The notes under the pieces: generated by a model
What the model was told of the DNA's origin: nothing
What the model saw: only the letters and a program-made list of their open reading frames with translations
Database searches by the model: none
In this document: positions 29,749 through 37,031 of the stretch, piece after piece
Layout: each line of letters begins with the position of its first letter
How positions within the stretch are numbered: the stretch's first letter is position 1
Position numbers and translations under genes: made by a program
Assembly: GCA_023460975.1 (NCBI GenBank)
Contig: JAEWOG010000026.1
Coordinates: 1-64,000, forward strand
Length of the DNA stretch: 64,000 bases
Direction: 5' to 3'
Source of the DNA: Actinomycetes bacterium
Lineage (GTDB): Bacteria > Actinomycetota > Actinomycetes > Propionibacteriales > Nocardioidaceae

Positions 29749-30648
29749 TCAGCTGGCGAGCTCTGCGCTGGCCCGCTCGATCGCCTCGGGTGAGAGGACA
29801 TGCCTGATCGCCAGGACCGCCGCGCCGAGGACACCGGAGCGTTCGCCGGTGACCGAGGCGACGATGCGCAGGTGCTCGGTGGCCAGGGGCAGTGATCGCC
29901 GATAGACCTCCTCGCGGATCCCGGCGATGAGGTGCTCCCCCGCCGCCGACAGCGCCCCGCCGATCACCACCACCGACGGGTTGATGAGGTTGACGACCAT
30001 GGCGGCGACGTCGCCGATGTCACGGCCGGCGTCGCGTACGGCCCGGATCGCGTCGACGTCGCCCGCCCGGACACGCTCGACGATGCCGACGGCGTCGTGG
30101 ACGTCGACCCCCGCCTCTCGCAAGGCAGCAGCGAGCGCGGGGCCAGCCGCGACCGCCTCGAGACACCCCACGTTGCCGCACCGGCACACGATTTGGCTCG
30201 GCCGTCCGACGCGGATGTGACCGACATCCCCGGCCGTGCCTTGGGCGCCGCGCTGCAGTTCGCCGCTGGCGACGATGCCCGCCCCGATCCCCGTGGCGAC
30301 CTTGATCAGGACCAGGTCGTCGACGTCAGGGAACTGCGCATGCCGCTCCCCCAACGCCATGATGTTGACGTCGTTGTCGATGAGGACAGGCACGCCGTAA
30401 GAGCGCTGCATGTGCCCCGGAACGTCGAATCGGTCCCACCCCGGCATGATCGGCGGGTTGATCGCGCGGCCGCTGGAATGCTCGACGGGACCAGGCAGGC
30501 CGATCCCGATGGCAGCCAGCTCGCCGGGAGGACGGCGTGCCTGCTCGAGGAGACGTCCGATCGCACCCGCCACCCATGCCAGGACCTCCTCGGGCCCGCG
30601 GGCGATGTCCAGGTCAGCGCGCTCCTCGGCGAGGAGTTCACCGGAGAG
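29749..30648 (-). pseudogene. ROK-family regulator/kinase lacking its 5' end
   Basis: The frame encodes the ROK core: IGIGLPGPVEHSSGR, LIDNDVNIMALGE, the DIG-like ATGIGAGIV, the zinc motif CRCGNVGCLE, and NPSVVVIGGAL, ending at 29749. It stays open to about 30648 (LSGELLAEERADLDIARG), then the similarity stops. A full ROK regulator has a winged helix of about 80 residues and the DxGxT phosphate motif before this point; both are absent. The only internal start (30573) would give 274 residues without them. The lost 5' end meets the lost 5' end of an SDR gene. Confidence 0.8.
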
Positions 30649-31145
30649 TGGTGGTCAACAACGCCGGCCGGCATGACTTCCGGATCAGCACCGAGGTGAC
30701 CGACGATCAGTGGGCGCACGACATCGCACTCAACCTCAGCGGCGCCTTCTTCGTGTCCCAGGCTGCGATCCCCCACCTTCTTGAAGCCGAGAGCAACATC
30801 GTGAACGTTGCCTCCGTCGCGGGACTGATGGGCGAGGCGTACTCGGCGGCGTACACCGCGGCGAAGCACGGCGTTGTCGGGCTGACCAAGGCCCTGGCGG
30901 TCGAGTACCTCAAGACGCCACTCCGGGTGAACTGCGTCTGCCCCGACGGGATGAACACGGCGCAGGTCACCACGATCGAGGTGCCCGAGGGAGCCGACTG
31001 GGACCTGATCATGCGGGTGTCCGCCGCGCGCGGGCTGATGGAGGCCGACCAGGTCTCAGCCGTCATCGCATTCCTCGCATCCGATGACGCGGCGGCTGTT
31101 CACGGCAGCATCCAGTCCGTCGACGTCGGCCACATCGCCGGCTGA
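30649..31145 (+). pseudogene. Short-chain dehydrogenase lacking its 5' end
   Basis: The frame begins abruptly at VVVNNAGRHDF and continues with NLSGAFFVSQAAIPHL, a catalytic Ser in NVASVAG, YTAAKHG (YxxxK) and the usual C-terminus to 31145. The first 85 or so residues, with the TGxxxGIG cofactor loop, are missing. The sequence immediately upstream is the antisense of the truncated ROK gene, so a single deletion fused the two. It cannot bind NAD(P) and is taken to be inactive. Confidence 0.85.
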
Positions 31146-31349
31146 CGTGATGAACTCCCCTGTCCGGGTCTCCACGGTCAGGGCATTCGCTGGGCATCGG
31201 CGCGCAGTCTCCTCCGTCTGGTGTCGGAGCGGGCATGGGTTGAACTTGTTAGCCTCGCTGCAACGTCGCGTGCCGGTGGCAGACCGTGTCAGGCATGGAG
31301 GCGTCGGACACGGAGGAGCACGACATGACGTCGTCCCCTTCGCCCTCTC

Positions 31350-31820
31350 GTGGCTGAGGGCGAATCCGCCAGGCTGATCGCCTGGAGCAACGAGATGGTC
31401 GCGGTGCACGCGCGGATGCGCAGCGCCCTGAAGGTATCCATGGAGGCCGTCGCGAACGGACGGGACCTGCCCGACCCGGGGCGCGACCTGCTGTTGTTCT
31501 GCCACGGCTTCTGCACGGCACTCGACGGCCACCACCGCGGCGAGGACGCGCTGCTGTTTCCGGCGATCGAGGCGCAGCACCCCGACCTCTCCGCCACACT
31601 GCGGATGCTTGAGCAGGACCACGCGATGATCGGCACGCTCCTGGCGGGCCTGAAGTCCGCCGTCGAGCGGCGGGCTTCACCGGGAATCCTGGGGCGGCAC
31701 CTCGATGGACTGGCCGCGATCATGGAATCGCACTTCCGGTTCGAGGAACGGACGCTGCTCGGCATCCTCGACGACTTGGACCTCACCGCCTCGACGAAGG
31801 ACGTCTACGGTCCCCTGTGA
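31350..31820 (+). CDS. Hemerythrin-like (HHE domain) protein
   Basis: A 156-residue four-helix HHE protein that may bind a di-iron centre. The ligand pattern is visible: His after MVAVH, HHRGE (HxxxE), the second QDH, and SHFRFEE near residue 128. Such proteins sense or carry O2 or NO, or cluster with iron-sulfur repair. The only usable in-frame start is GTG 31350. A nearby ATG at 31325 with a better Shine-Dalgarno sequence leads only to a ten-codon peptide that ends across the GTG, which may be a coupled leader peptide or a frameshifted former start. The 204-bp stretch before it holds nothing else recognisable. Confidence 0.75.
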   Translation: MAEGESARLIAWSNEMVAVHARMRSALKVSMEAVANGRDLPDPGRDLLLFCHGFCTALDGHHRGEDALLFPAIEAQHPDLSATLRMLEQDHAMIGTLLAGLKSAVERRASPGILGRHLDGLAAIMESHFRFEERTLLGILDDLDLTASTKDVYGPL

Positions 31821-31987
31821 AGCGGCCGAGACGTGGCAGCGGCGCACGCTGTGCGGTGGCAGGACGCACACCGCGCGAGGGCGACGTGCCTCGAAGTGTG
31901 GTCGCGGACTGAATTCGGCGCGATCGCTGTCGGTGCCCTTCCCTAGGGTTTCGGCCACATCATCCGCTGAGAAGACCGAGGTTCGGC

Positions 31988-32434
31988 ATGGAGCATCCGT
32001 TGTGGCCGAAGGTCGCCGCCGCCATCGTCGCGAGCCAGTCGGGCGGGCCAACGGCCGGCCAGCACCTGGCCGACGTGTGGGACCAGTTGGGTGAGGACGA
32101 ACACGTGATGAGGTGCATCGTGGCGCACTACTACGCAGACCTGCAGGACGATGTGCTGGCTGAGCTGGAGTGGGACCAGAGGGCGTTGGCGGCACACGAG
32201 CACCTGCGTGACGAGGACCTGCTGCCGTTGGGGTTGTCGTCAGCGGCAGCCTTCCTCCCGTCCCTGCACCTCAACGTGGGCGACGCCTGGTTGCGGGCCG
32301 GTGATCCCGACAAGGCTCGCCAGCACCTCGAGCATGCGCGGGCCGCAGAGGACCAGCTTGGACAGGATCCGTACGGCGACATGGTGCGGCGCGGCCTGAC
32401 CGGTCTCGCTGCTCGCATCGAGGGCGGCACATGA
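31988..32434 (+). CDS. Hypothetical TPR-like protein
   Basis: A 148-residue all-helical soluble protein. SLHLNVGDAWLRAGDPDKARQHLEHA (about 93-118) is a clear TPR-type helix pair with Gly and Ala in the canonical places, and HYYADLQDDVLAELEWDQRALAAHE looks like a preceding repeat. It is of unknown function; similar proteins are common in actinobacteria. TAGGGT at 31944-31949 is a possible -10 box, leaving a leader of about 30 bases. Confidence 0.65.
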   Translation: MEHPLWPKVAAAIVASQSGGPTAGQHLADVWDQLGEDEHVMRCIVAHYYADLQDDVLAELEWDQRALAAHEHLRDEDLLPLGLSSAAAFLPSLHLNVGDAWLRAGDPDKARQHLEHARAAEDQLGQDPYGDMVRRGLTGLAARIEGGT

Positions 32435-32450
32435 GGGGCGTCGAGCATGG

Positions 32451-32699
32451 TCAGGCCAAGGATGCGGTCATTCGGATCGAGACGAGCATGCCGGGCACCT
32501 CGGCGCCGAGTTTGGCCGCGTAGCGAGTCGGCGGCTCCGACGGGAACCAGCGGGCGTACTCCTCGTTCATGCCGGCGAAGTCGGCCGGGTCGGCAAGCAG
32601 CACACCCACTTCCACGACGTCGTCGAGCGTCGCGCCTGCCGCCCGGAGGACGGCTTCGCAGTTCGCGAGCGCTTCAGGCCGTACGTCGGCTCCAGCGCC
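32451..32699 (-). pseudogene. RidA-family fragment (C-terminal two thirds)
   Basis: This frame encodes 82 residues to TGA at 32451. They match the RidA enamine/imine deaminase C-terminal part: PEALANCEAVLRAAGATLDD, VVEVGVLLADPADFAGMNEE, YARWFPSEPPTRYAAKLGA. An in-frame stop at 32700-32702 closes it upstream, and the first 45 residues of a normal RidA, and any start, are missing. The next gene starts 25 bp further on the other strand, so this is another head-to-head truncation. Confidence 0.75.
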
Positions 32700-32723
32700 T
32701 CAAGCCACACGTCAACTGCGGGC

Positions 32724-33194
32724 GTGCTCGGTCTGGGTACGGTCGGCGCAGCCGCAGTGATCAACAACGGTGCGTTGTGGTTCACCAGCACGTCCTCGGG
32801 TGACGCGTGCGAGATGCAGTTCGTGGTCCAGCCTGTGGGTCCCGAGGACGCTGCGAGCGGTGAGATCGCGACGATCATGGAAGGACGAACGGCCTGGCCC
32901 AGTGCCTCCGAGCAGGAGGAAGTCGCTGGGGAAGCGCGCCAGTACCTGGCGGCCTACGACTTTGACGCCATCGACCGGGATGCCGCGATCAAGGAAGCAG
33001 ACGAGGTGCAGCGTCGCATCATCGCTGAAGCTGACCCGGAGGAGGCTCAGCCCCTTCTGGAAGGCGACGACCTCGAGATGCACGCGGTCTCCAGCAAGGT
33101 TGTCCGCGACCTCACGGCCCACCTGGAGGGCCTCGGCCTGGATCCGTACGTGATCCATTCCAGCATCGGCAGCTCGGGTGGGTGCGCCGAATGA
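32724..33194 (+). CDS. Hypothetical protein coupled to an ECF sigma factor
   Basis: 156 residues from GTG 32724. The start (LGLGTVGAAAVI) is hydrophobic but short for a membrane anchor; the same frame is open further upstream, so the 5' end may be truncated. After it come ACEMQFVVQPVG and a charged helical region with LLEGDDLEMHAVSSKVVRD, ending SSIGSSGGCAE. I do not recognise the family. The stop overlaps the sigma-factor ATG (ATGA), implying coupled translation and perhaps a regulatory role such as an anti-sigma or sensor. That is inferred from position only. Confidence 0.6.
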   Translation: MLGLGTVGAAAVINNGALWFTSTSSGDACEMQFVVQPVGPEDAASGEIATIMEGRTAWPSASEQEEVAGEARQYLAAYDFDAIDRDAAIKEADEVQRRIIAEADPEEAQPLLEGDDLEMHAVSSKVVRDLTAHLEGLGLDPYVIHSSIGSSGGCAE

Positions 33195-33694
33195 GCGCCG
33201 ATGCCCTGAGCGCGGCGCTGAACGCCACGTCGGCTGACCTTCTGGCGTACTTCGAGCGGCGCGTGCTCGTGCGCGAGGACGCGGCCGACCTCCTGGCTGC
33301 GGTGATGCTGCAGGCATGGCGACGAGTCGACTCGCTCCCGCACGCGCCTGAGCGGCGCCGCATGTGGCTGTTCACCATCGCCGCTCACGTGCTGGCGAAC
33401 CAGCGTCGTTCGTCTCGACGACGGGCAGCCTTGGCGGATCGGATTCGACACCACATGGCCGAAGCGAACGAGCCGGACCACGCTGAGGCCCTGACGGTCC
33501 AAGCCGCAGTACGCGACTTAGCGGCGGCGCACCGCGAGCTCATCATGCTGGTGCACTGGGACGGCCTCAGCGTGGCGGAGGCTGCCGAACTCCTTGGCCT
33601 CAACCCCTCCACTGCGCGCAGCCGATACTCCGCTGCCCGCGCAGCGCTCCGCGCCGCTCTGATCGAGACCGCGGACGTTGCCCGCACGGGTTGA
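33191..33694 (+). CDS. ECF-type RNA polymerase sigma factor
   Basis: A 167-residue sigma-70 family factor with only regions 2 and 4. Region 2 is DLLAYFERRVLVREDAADLL to AWRRVDSLPHAPERRRMWLF; region 4 is HRELIMLVHWDGLSVAEAAELLGLNPSTARSRYSAARAAL. The ATG at 33191 overlaps the stop of the upstream gene; a GTG at 33182 is also in frame. No conventional zinc-binding anti-sigma gene follows. The target regulon is unknown; no match to a promoter of its own is evident. Confidence 0.85.
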   Translation: MSADALSAALNATSADLLAYFERRVLVREDAADLLAAVMLQAWRRVDSLPHAPERRRMWLFTIAAHVLANQRRSSRRRAALADRIRHHMAEANEPDHAEALTVQAAVRDLAAAHRELIMLVHWDGLSVAEAAELLGLNPSTARSRYSAARAALRAALIETADVARTG

Positions 33695-33835
33695 GCGCCC
33701 AAGTGACGTGGTTCGGGTTGTGAAGCCTAGGCATGTTCGGCCAGGGACATCACACCCACGCCGTGTCCGCTACGCGGCGCTATGTCGCGACCTGGACGGA
33801 ACGCGGCGGATCCCGACGTGGACGCCGAGCACGTG

Positions 33836-34228
33836 TCAGTGGGAGCGCGGGAAGACCCGAACTTCGGCACGATGGGTGTCGCTCAGGAGTTTGGCATCGC
33901 AGGTGTACAGCGGGGCATCGAGGGCCTCGGCCAGGGCGAGGTAGCAGGCGTCGTAGCTGGTGAACTGGTGGCGCAGCGACCAGGCCCGATCGGTGAGCGG
34001 GTGGGCCTCGTGGCGATGGATAGTGAAGGCGAAGTGATCCCGCCTCGCCTCGTCGGCAACGGCGTCGGTGAGCTTGCCGCCAAGCGTCAGTCCGCGCAGC
34101 ACCGAGACCACCTCCACGTCGATGAGGTGAGGGGCTGCGATCTCGCCCGTGAGGCTGTCAAGCAACTCCGCGTCGACGTCTCGCCCGATCAACGCCTCGA
34201 CCATCGCCGAGGCATCGATCACGATCAA
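33836..34228 (-). CDS. vapC: VapC family PIN-domain ribonuclease toxin
   Basis: A 130-residue PIN-domain toxin. It has the first acidic residue in IVIDASAMVE (Asp5), a second in HLIDVEVVSVLR (Asp37/Glu39), and the third in TSYDACYLALAEALDAPLYTCD (Asp93 and Asp111 region). VapC toxins cut tRNA or rRNA and are held inactive by VapB. The ATG at 34228 overlaps the vapB stop by 4 bp, as in classic TA operons. It is complete and probably functional. Confidence 0.9.
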   Translation of the reverse strand: MIVIDASAMVEALIGRDVDAELLDSLTGEIAAPHLIDVEVVSVLRGLTLGGKLTDAVADEARRDHFAFTIHRHEAHPLTDRAWSLRHQFTSYDACYLALAEALDAPLYTCDAKLLSDTHRAEVRVFPRSH

Positions 34229-34452
34229 CGCCGCTCGGCTTCGACCGTAGCGAGAATCTCGGCCGAAGTCGGACCTTCCGATCGATCACGGGCCCTGAGC
34301 CTCGACACCACCTCGGCGTTGGTGGGCCGCCCGGCGATCCTGGCCAGCTCCGCGCCGACGTAGGCCGAGAGCGACTTGCCCTCGGCCGCAGCGCGCTCCT
34401 TGAGCGTCTCCGCGACCTCCTCCGACACGTCACGAATGTAGAGCGTGGTCAT
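34225..34452 (-). CDS. vapB: VapB/FitA-type antitoxin
   Basis: A 75-residue ribbon-helix-helix antitoxin. The N-terminal DNA-binding part is TTLYIRDVSEEVAETLKERAAAEGKSLSAYV, and the C-terminal tail (NAEVVSRLRARDRSEGPTS) would wrap the toxin. The ATG at 34452 has no Shine-Dalgarno sequence and lies six bases after TAGCAT, so the mRNA is probably leaderless, as often reported for mycobacterial TA modules. It likely represses its own promoter. Confidence 0.88.
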   Translation of the reverse strand: MTTLYIRDVSEEVAETLKERAAAEGKSLSAYVGAELARIAGRPTNAEVVSRLRARDRSEGPTSAEILATVEAERR

Positions 34453-34475
34453 TTCTCGATGCTAGCACAGTGCAA
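34453..34475 (-). promoter_or_regulatory. vapBC promoter and probable operator
   Basis: On the minus strand TGCTAGCAT provides an extended -10 (TGnTAGCAT) with TAGCAT at 34459-34464, six bases before the ATG. The same bases contain the palindromes TGCTAGCA and GCAC-A-GTGC, overlapping. This suits autorepression by VapB(C) at the promoter. Confidence 0.5.
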
Positions 34476-34639
34476 GCAGGGAGGGCGGGGCTCTCATCGA
34501 GCTCAGCCCAGGGCGCGGCTCGCCCAGGCGAAGCGCGCCCGATCGCGGTGGCGTGACGCGCCTATCGCGGCATGACCGGGCTGCGTCGCCCGGAGCGGCC
34601 CAGATGGGGGCGACGCCATCTTGCAGTAGCGGTTTCGAA

Positions 34640-35101
34640 TCAGGGTGTGTAGCGCACGCCGCTGGGTTGGCACGGCGCGGTGCTAGTGGCTTCGGTTAAA
34701 TCGCATGCGCCGTCGACGAGAAAGCGCTCGCCGAGTGCCTCGGGCAGTTCGACGTCGTAAGAGACTGGGTTGTTGCCCTGGCAGTTGGCCGCGCTGGGTT
34801 CGCCTGGGCTGACGGTGAAGGTGATGACGACCTGGGTGTCGGTCATCTCGATGTCGGGGTCGTTGACGGTGCCGGTCTCGCCGCTGTTGCAGCCGAGGCG
34901 GGTGACGTCGACGGTGACCGCGGTGGTGGCGGAGTCCGGAGACTGGTCATTGGCGAGGTCCCACGTGGCTACGGCGTCGTCGTTGAACAGACTGCAGCCA
35001 CTACCCAGGACCGCCGAGAAAGCGAGCATCGCGCAGCCTCGAATCGCCAAGTCCCGCCTTGACGTCTGCCTGGGCCTACGAGGGCGCCCGCAAGGTTCCA
35101 T
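34640..35101 (-). CDS. Hypothetical lipoprotein
   Basis: 153 residues from ATG 35101. A basic N-terminus (GRPRRPRQTSRRD), a hydrophobic run (GCAMLAFSAVLGS) and a lipobox LGSGC predict an exported lipoprotein. The mature part is acidic and Thr-rich with four more Cys (RLGCNSGE, ANCQGN, GACDLTEA, TAPCQPS), spaced for two disulfides. I do not recognise the family. A later Met (in CAMLAF) is an alternative start. The 187-bp gap before vapB holds no gene that I can see. Confidence 0.6.
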   Translation of the reverse strand: MEPCGRPRRPRQTSRRDLAIRGCAMLAFSAVLGSGCSLFNDDAVATWDLANDQSPDSATTAVTVDVTRLGCNSGETGTVNDPDIEMTDTQVVITFTVSPGEPSAANCQGNNPVSYDVELPEALGERFLVDGACDLTEATSTAPCQPSGVRYTP

Positions 35102-35290
35102 GGGCGCATTCTCCCAGGCGCGAGGCTCCATCGCGAGCGCTTCGGAGGTTCATCGACATCCTCGCACCCGGAGACACACCCACCAGATCATCGACATGAG
35201 CGGACATTCGCGGGCGCACGCTACGCGGCGGAATGCAGCAGTTCAGGTTGTGCCAAGTTGTCCAGCAGACCCACCGAGCCGGACGTCGGC

Positions 35291-36571
35291 TCAGGTCGCC
35301 TCCTTCAAGGACTCGCGCACGCCGCTGCCGATCATCGAGAGCGACTTGCCGAACAGGTGAGCGCTCGGGCCGAGCGAGCCGGCGCATTCATCCAGCAGCG
35401 CGGCCGTCAGCAGCCATCGGCCCGAGACTTCGAGCATGTGCAACTGGTGCGGATCGGGCTCTGCGTCGGGTCGGTGCTTCAGGCACGTGTAGGCGTGCCA
35501 AAAATCCTTGACCCACTTGTCTGGCTCACCGACCCACTCGTCCCAGGCACGGTCTACCTTTCGCACTAGGGCGTACGGAAGGTCCTCGTCCTTGACCTTT
35601 TGTGCCCATGCCGCGGTGCGTCGGTTCGCTGCTACCCAAGACTCCATGGCGGTTGCCGTCGACAGCAGTCGCGATTCAGGTGTCTGGTTCGTAAATAGCG
35701 CGTGCCTCACGAGCGGCACTACAGCCCGACGGTGGCGAAGGACGAGCCGAACCCAGTTGGCGACCCCGTCTAGGCCGCCGACCGCTTCGAGCCCGAGGTA
35801 AGGGAACTCGTGCGTGCCCTGATCCGCGGCCTCGGTGGTCATCATGTTGGCCTCCCAGAACCCGCACCACTGCTTCGGGTCGAGGAGCTGAACCGAGCCT
35901 CCGAACGACTTCACCTGGCCGCGATGGGCGATGTTGAGGAGTGCGTGGACGGCGTCCAAGCGGACAATGTGATCGCCGATCGGGCGGCGCGTCGCGGACT
36001 CCACGGTCACGGTCAGCGGCGTCGCGAACGTTCGACGATCGTGGGGTCCGTCGATCTGCCACCCGGCGCCGAACCGGAGCGTGAACCCTCCGTCGAGGTC
36101 AACGGTGGTGTCCTTGCCGTATCGAAGCTCAGCGGTCCAGCCGACGTACTTCTCACCTTCGACGAGCTGGTCTTCGTGGTAGATCGGGTTGTCCACCCAG
36201 TCGATCAGTCCGTGGTAGGCCATCTGAACCGCTGTCACCGTGTCGTCGTCGACCTCGTCCAGGTCTACATTCACGAGCAGGCGCTTCGAGCGGTACGTCG
36301 CCACGTCGATATGGCCCCTATTGCTTCCGCGCGAGCTGATCGCGACCAGTAGAACGTCGCCAGCTTCGGTGCGACCCGCCAGAGCGGGGCATTCCACCGG
36401 AAAGCCTTTGTCATCGTAGGCGTCCCGATCTGCGATCAGAGTCGCCGCGGCTTGTTCGTCATCGAGCTTGATGGATCCGCTGAGCCACCGCGTCGGCGGC
36501 GGGTCCACGACGGGGACGAACTCTCCGACCACGCCGTCTCGGATGCGACTCAGTTGGTCAGGGTGACGCAT
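35291..36571 (-). CDS. ApeA-like HEPN-domain protein, possible anti-phage gene
   Basis: A 426-residue protein resembling ApeA, a HEPN protein that gives abortive phage defence. The N-terminal half follows the ApeA N-terminal domain pattern: GEFVPVVDPPPTRWLSGSIKL, then ALAGRTEAGDVLLVAI. The C-terminal half is helical and HEPN-like: PESRLLSTATAMESWVAANR, then KDFWHAYTCLKHRPDAEPD, then LLTAALL. The usual RX4-6H catalytic motif is not obvious; the matching site reads HAYTCLKH. The ATG at 36571 has a GGAAGG Shine-Dalgarno sequence; a GTG at 36637 is in frame. It sits between a lipoprotein gene and an IS110 element. The family call is by pattern and not certain. Confidence 0.6.
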   Translation of the reverse strand: MRHPDQLSRIRDGVVGEFVPVVDPPPTRWLSGSIKLDDEQAAATLIADRDAYDDKGFPVECPALAGRTEAGDVLLVAISSRGSNRGHIDVATYRSKRLLVNVDLDEVDDDTVTAVQMAYHGLIDWVDNPIYHEDQLVEGEKYVGWTAELRYGKDTTVDLDGGFTLRFGAGWQIDGPHDRRTFATPLTVTVESATRRPIGDHIVRLDAVHALLNIAHRGQVKSFGGSVQLLDPKQWCGFWEANMMTTEAADQGTHEFPYLGLEAVGGLDGVANWVRLVLRHRRAVVPLVRHALFTNQTPESRLLSTATAMESWVAANRRTAAWAQKVKDEDLPYALVRKVDRAWDEWVGEPDKWVKDFWHAYTCLKHRPDAEPDPHQLHMLEVSGRWLLTAALLDECAGSLGPSAHLFGKSLSMIGSGVRESLKEAT

Positions 36572-36644
36572 CAGTTTCAGCCTTCCGATCGGCGATTGCT
36601 GTTCCCGTTCAACGATGGGTGACCAACTTTGCAGCACCCCACCG

Positions 36645-36680
36645 ACGCGGACCTAGTGGCCAACGTGCATCGGTCCGCGT
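36645..36680. promoter_or_regulatory. Inverted repeat upstream of the ApeA-like gene
   Basis: Perfect 9-bp arms ACGCGGACC / GGTCCGCGT separated by 18 bases, 74 bp before the ATG. It could be an operator or a transcription stop guarding the gene from read-through. Confidence 0.4.
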
Positions 36681-36799
36681 GCCATCCGGAGGTGAGACGT
36701 CTAGGGCACATGGATCGCGACCGACCAGGACGAGAAGCCACCCTTGACTTCGCGCGACGAGGTGCATCGCGTCAGTCGCATGGGACACCCGCGTCTATC

Positions 36800-37031
36800 T
36801 GGGCTACTAGAGACTTCCCCGTAGGGCCGGTGTCTGGCCAGACTCGGTCCAGGAGCCCGGTGGGCTTGCTCTCTTTTGGGCTGCCCACCGGCCTTGCTGG
36901 TGTGGCACTCTTTCGGTCTGCGGCCCGCCGGGCTCCGTGACGAGGCGTGGCTCAAGAGGGGACTGCCCTGCTCGTAGTAGCAATGCCCACCTCGCCGTCC
37001 ACATCGGCACGAGCACCGGCGGGAGAAGCGC
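36800..37031 (+). ncRNA. Candidate IS110 bridge RNA region
   Basis: IS110-group elements carry a structured non-coding RNA in the left end before the recombinase gene; it pairs with target and donor DNA. The 230-bp stretch before this transposase has no ORF of its own and contains CCGGTGGGC (36857-36865) pairing with GCCCACCGG (36883-36891) around a 17-base loop. A CTGG...CCAG stem precedes it, and GCCC-GCC-GGGC and CGAGG...CCTCG pairings follow, giving a series of stem-loops. Exact ends and guide loops cannot be set without flanking comparison. Confidence 0.45.

Noticed and set aside
30537..31145. Full-length SDR gene starting at 30537
   Set aside because: The first 37 codons are the antisense of the ROK gene and contain no Rossmann cofactor loop; similarity begins only at VVVNNAG.
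31084..31377. 97-residue plus-strand protein between the SDR remnant and the hemerythrin gene
   Set aside because: It overlaps the SDR remnant's end and the hemerythrin start, has no Shine-Dalgarno sequence and no recognisable features.
34622..34650. tRNA fragment (GGTTTCGAATC resembles a T-loop)
   Set aside because: No acceptor stem, anticodon arm or D-arm can be found around it, and the loop has an extra T.
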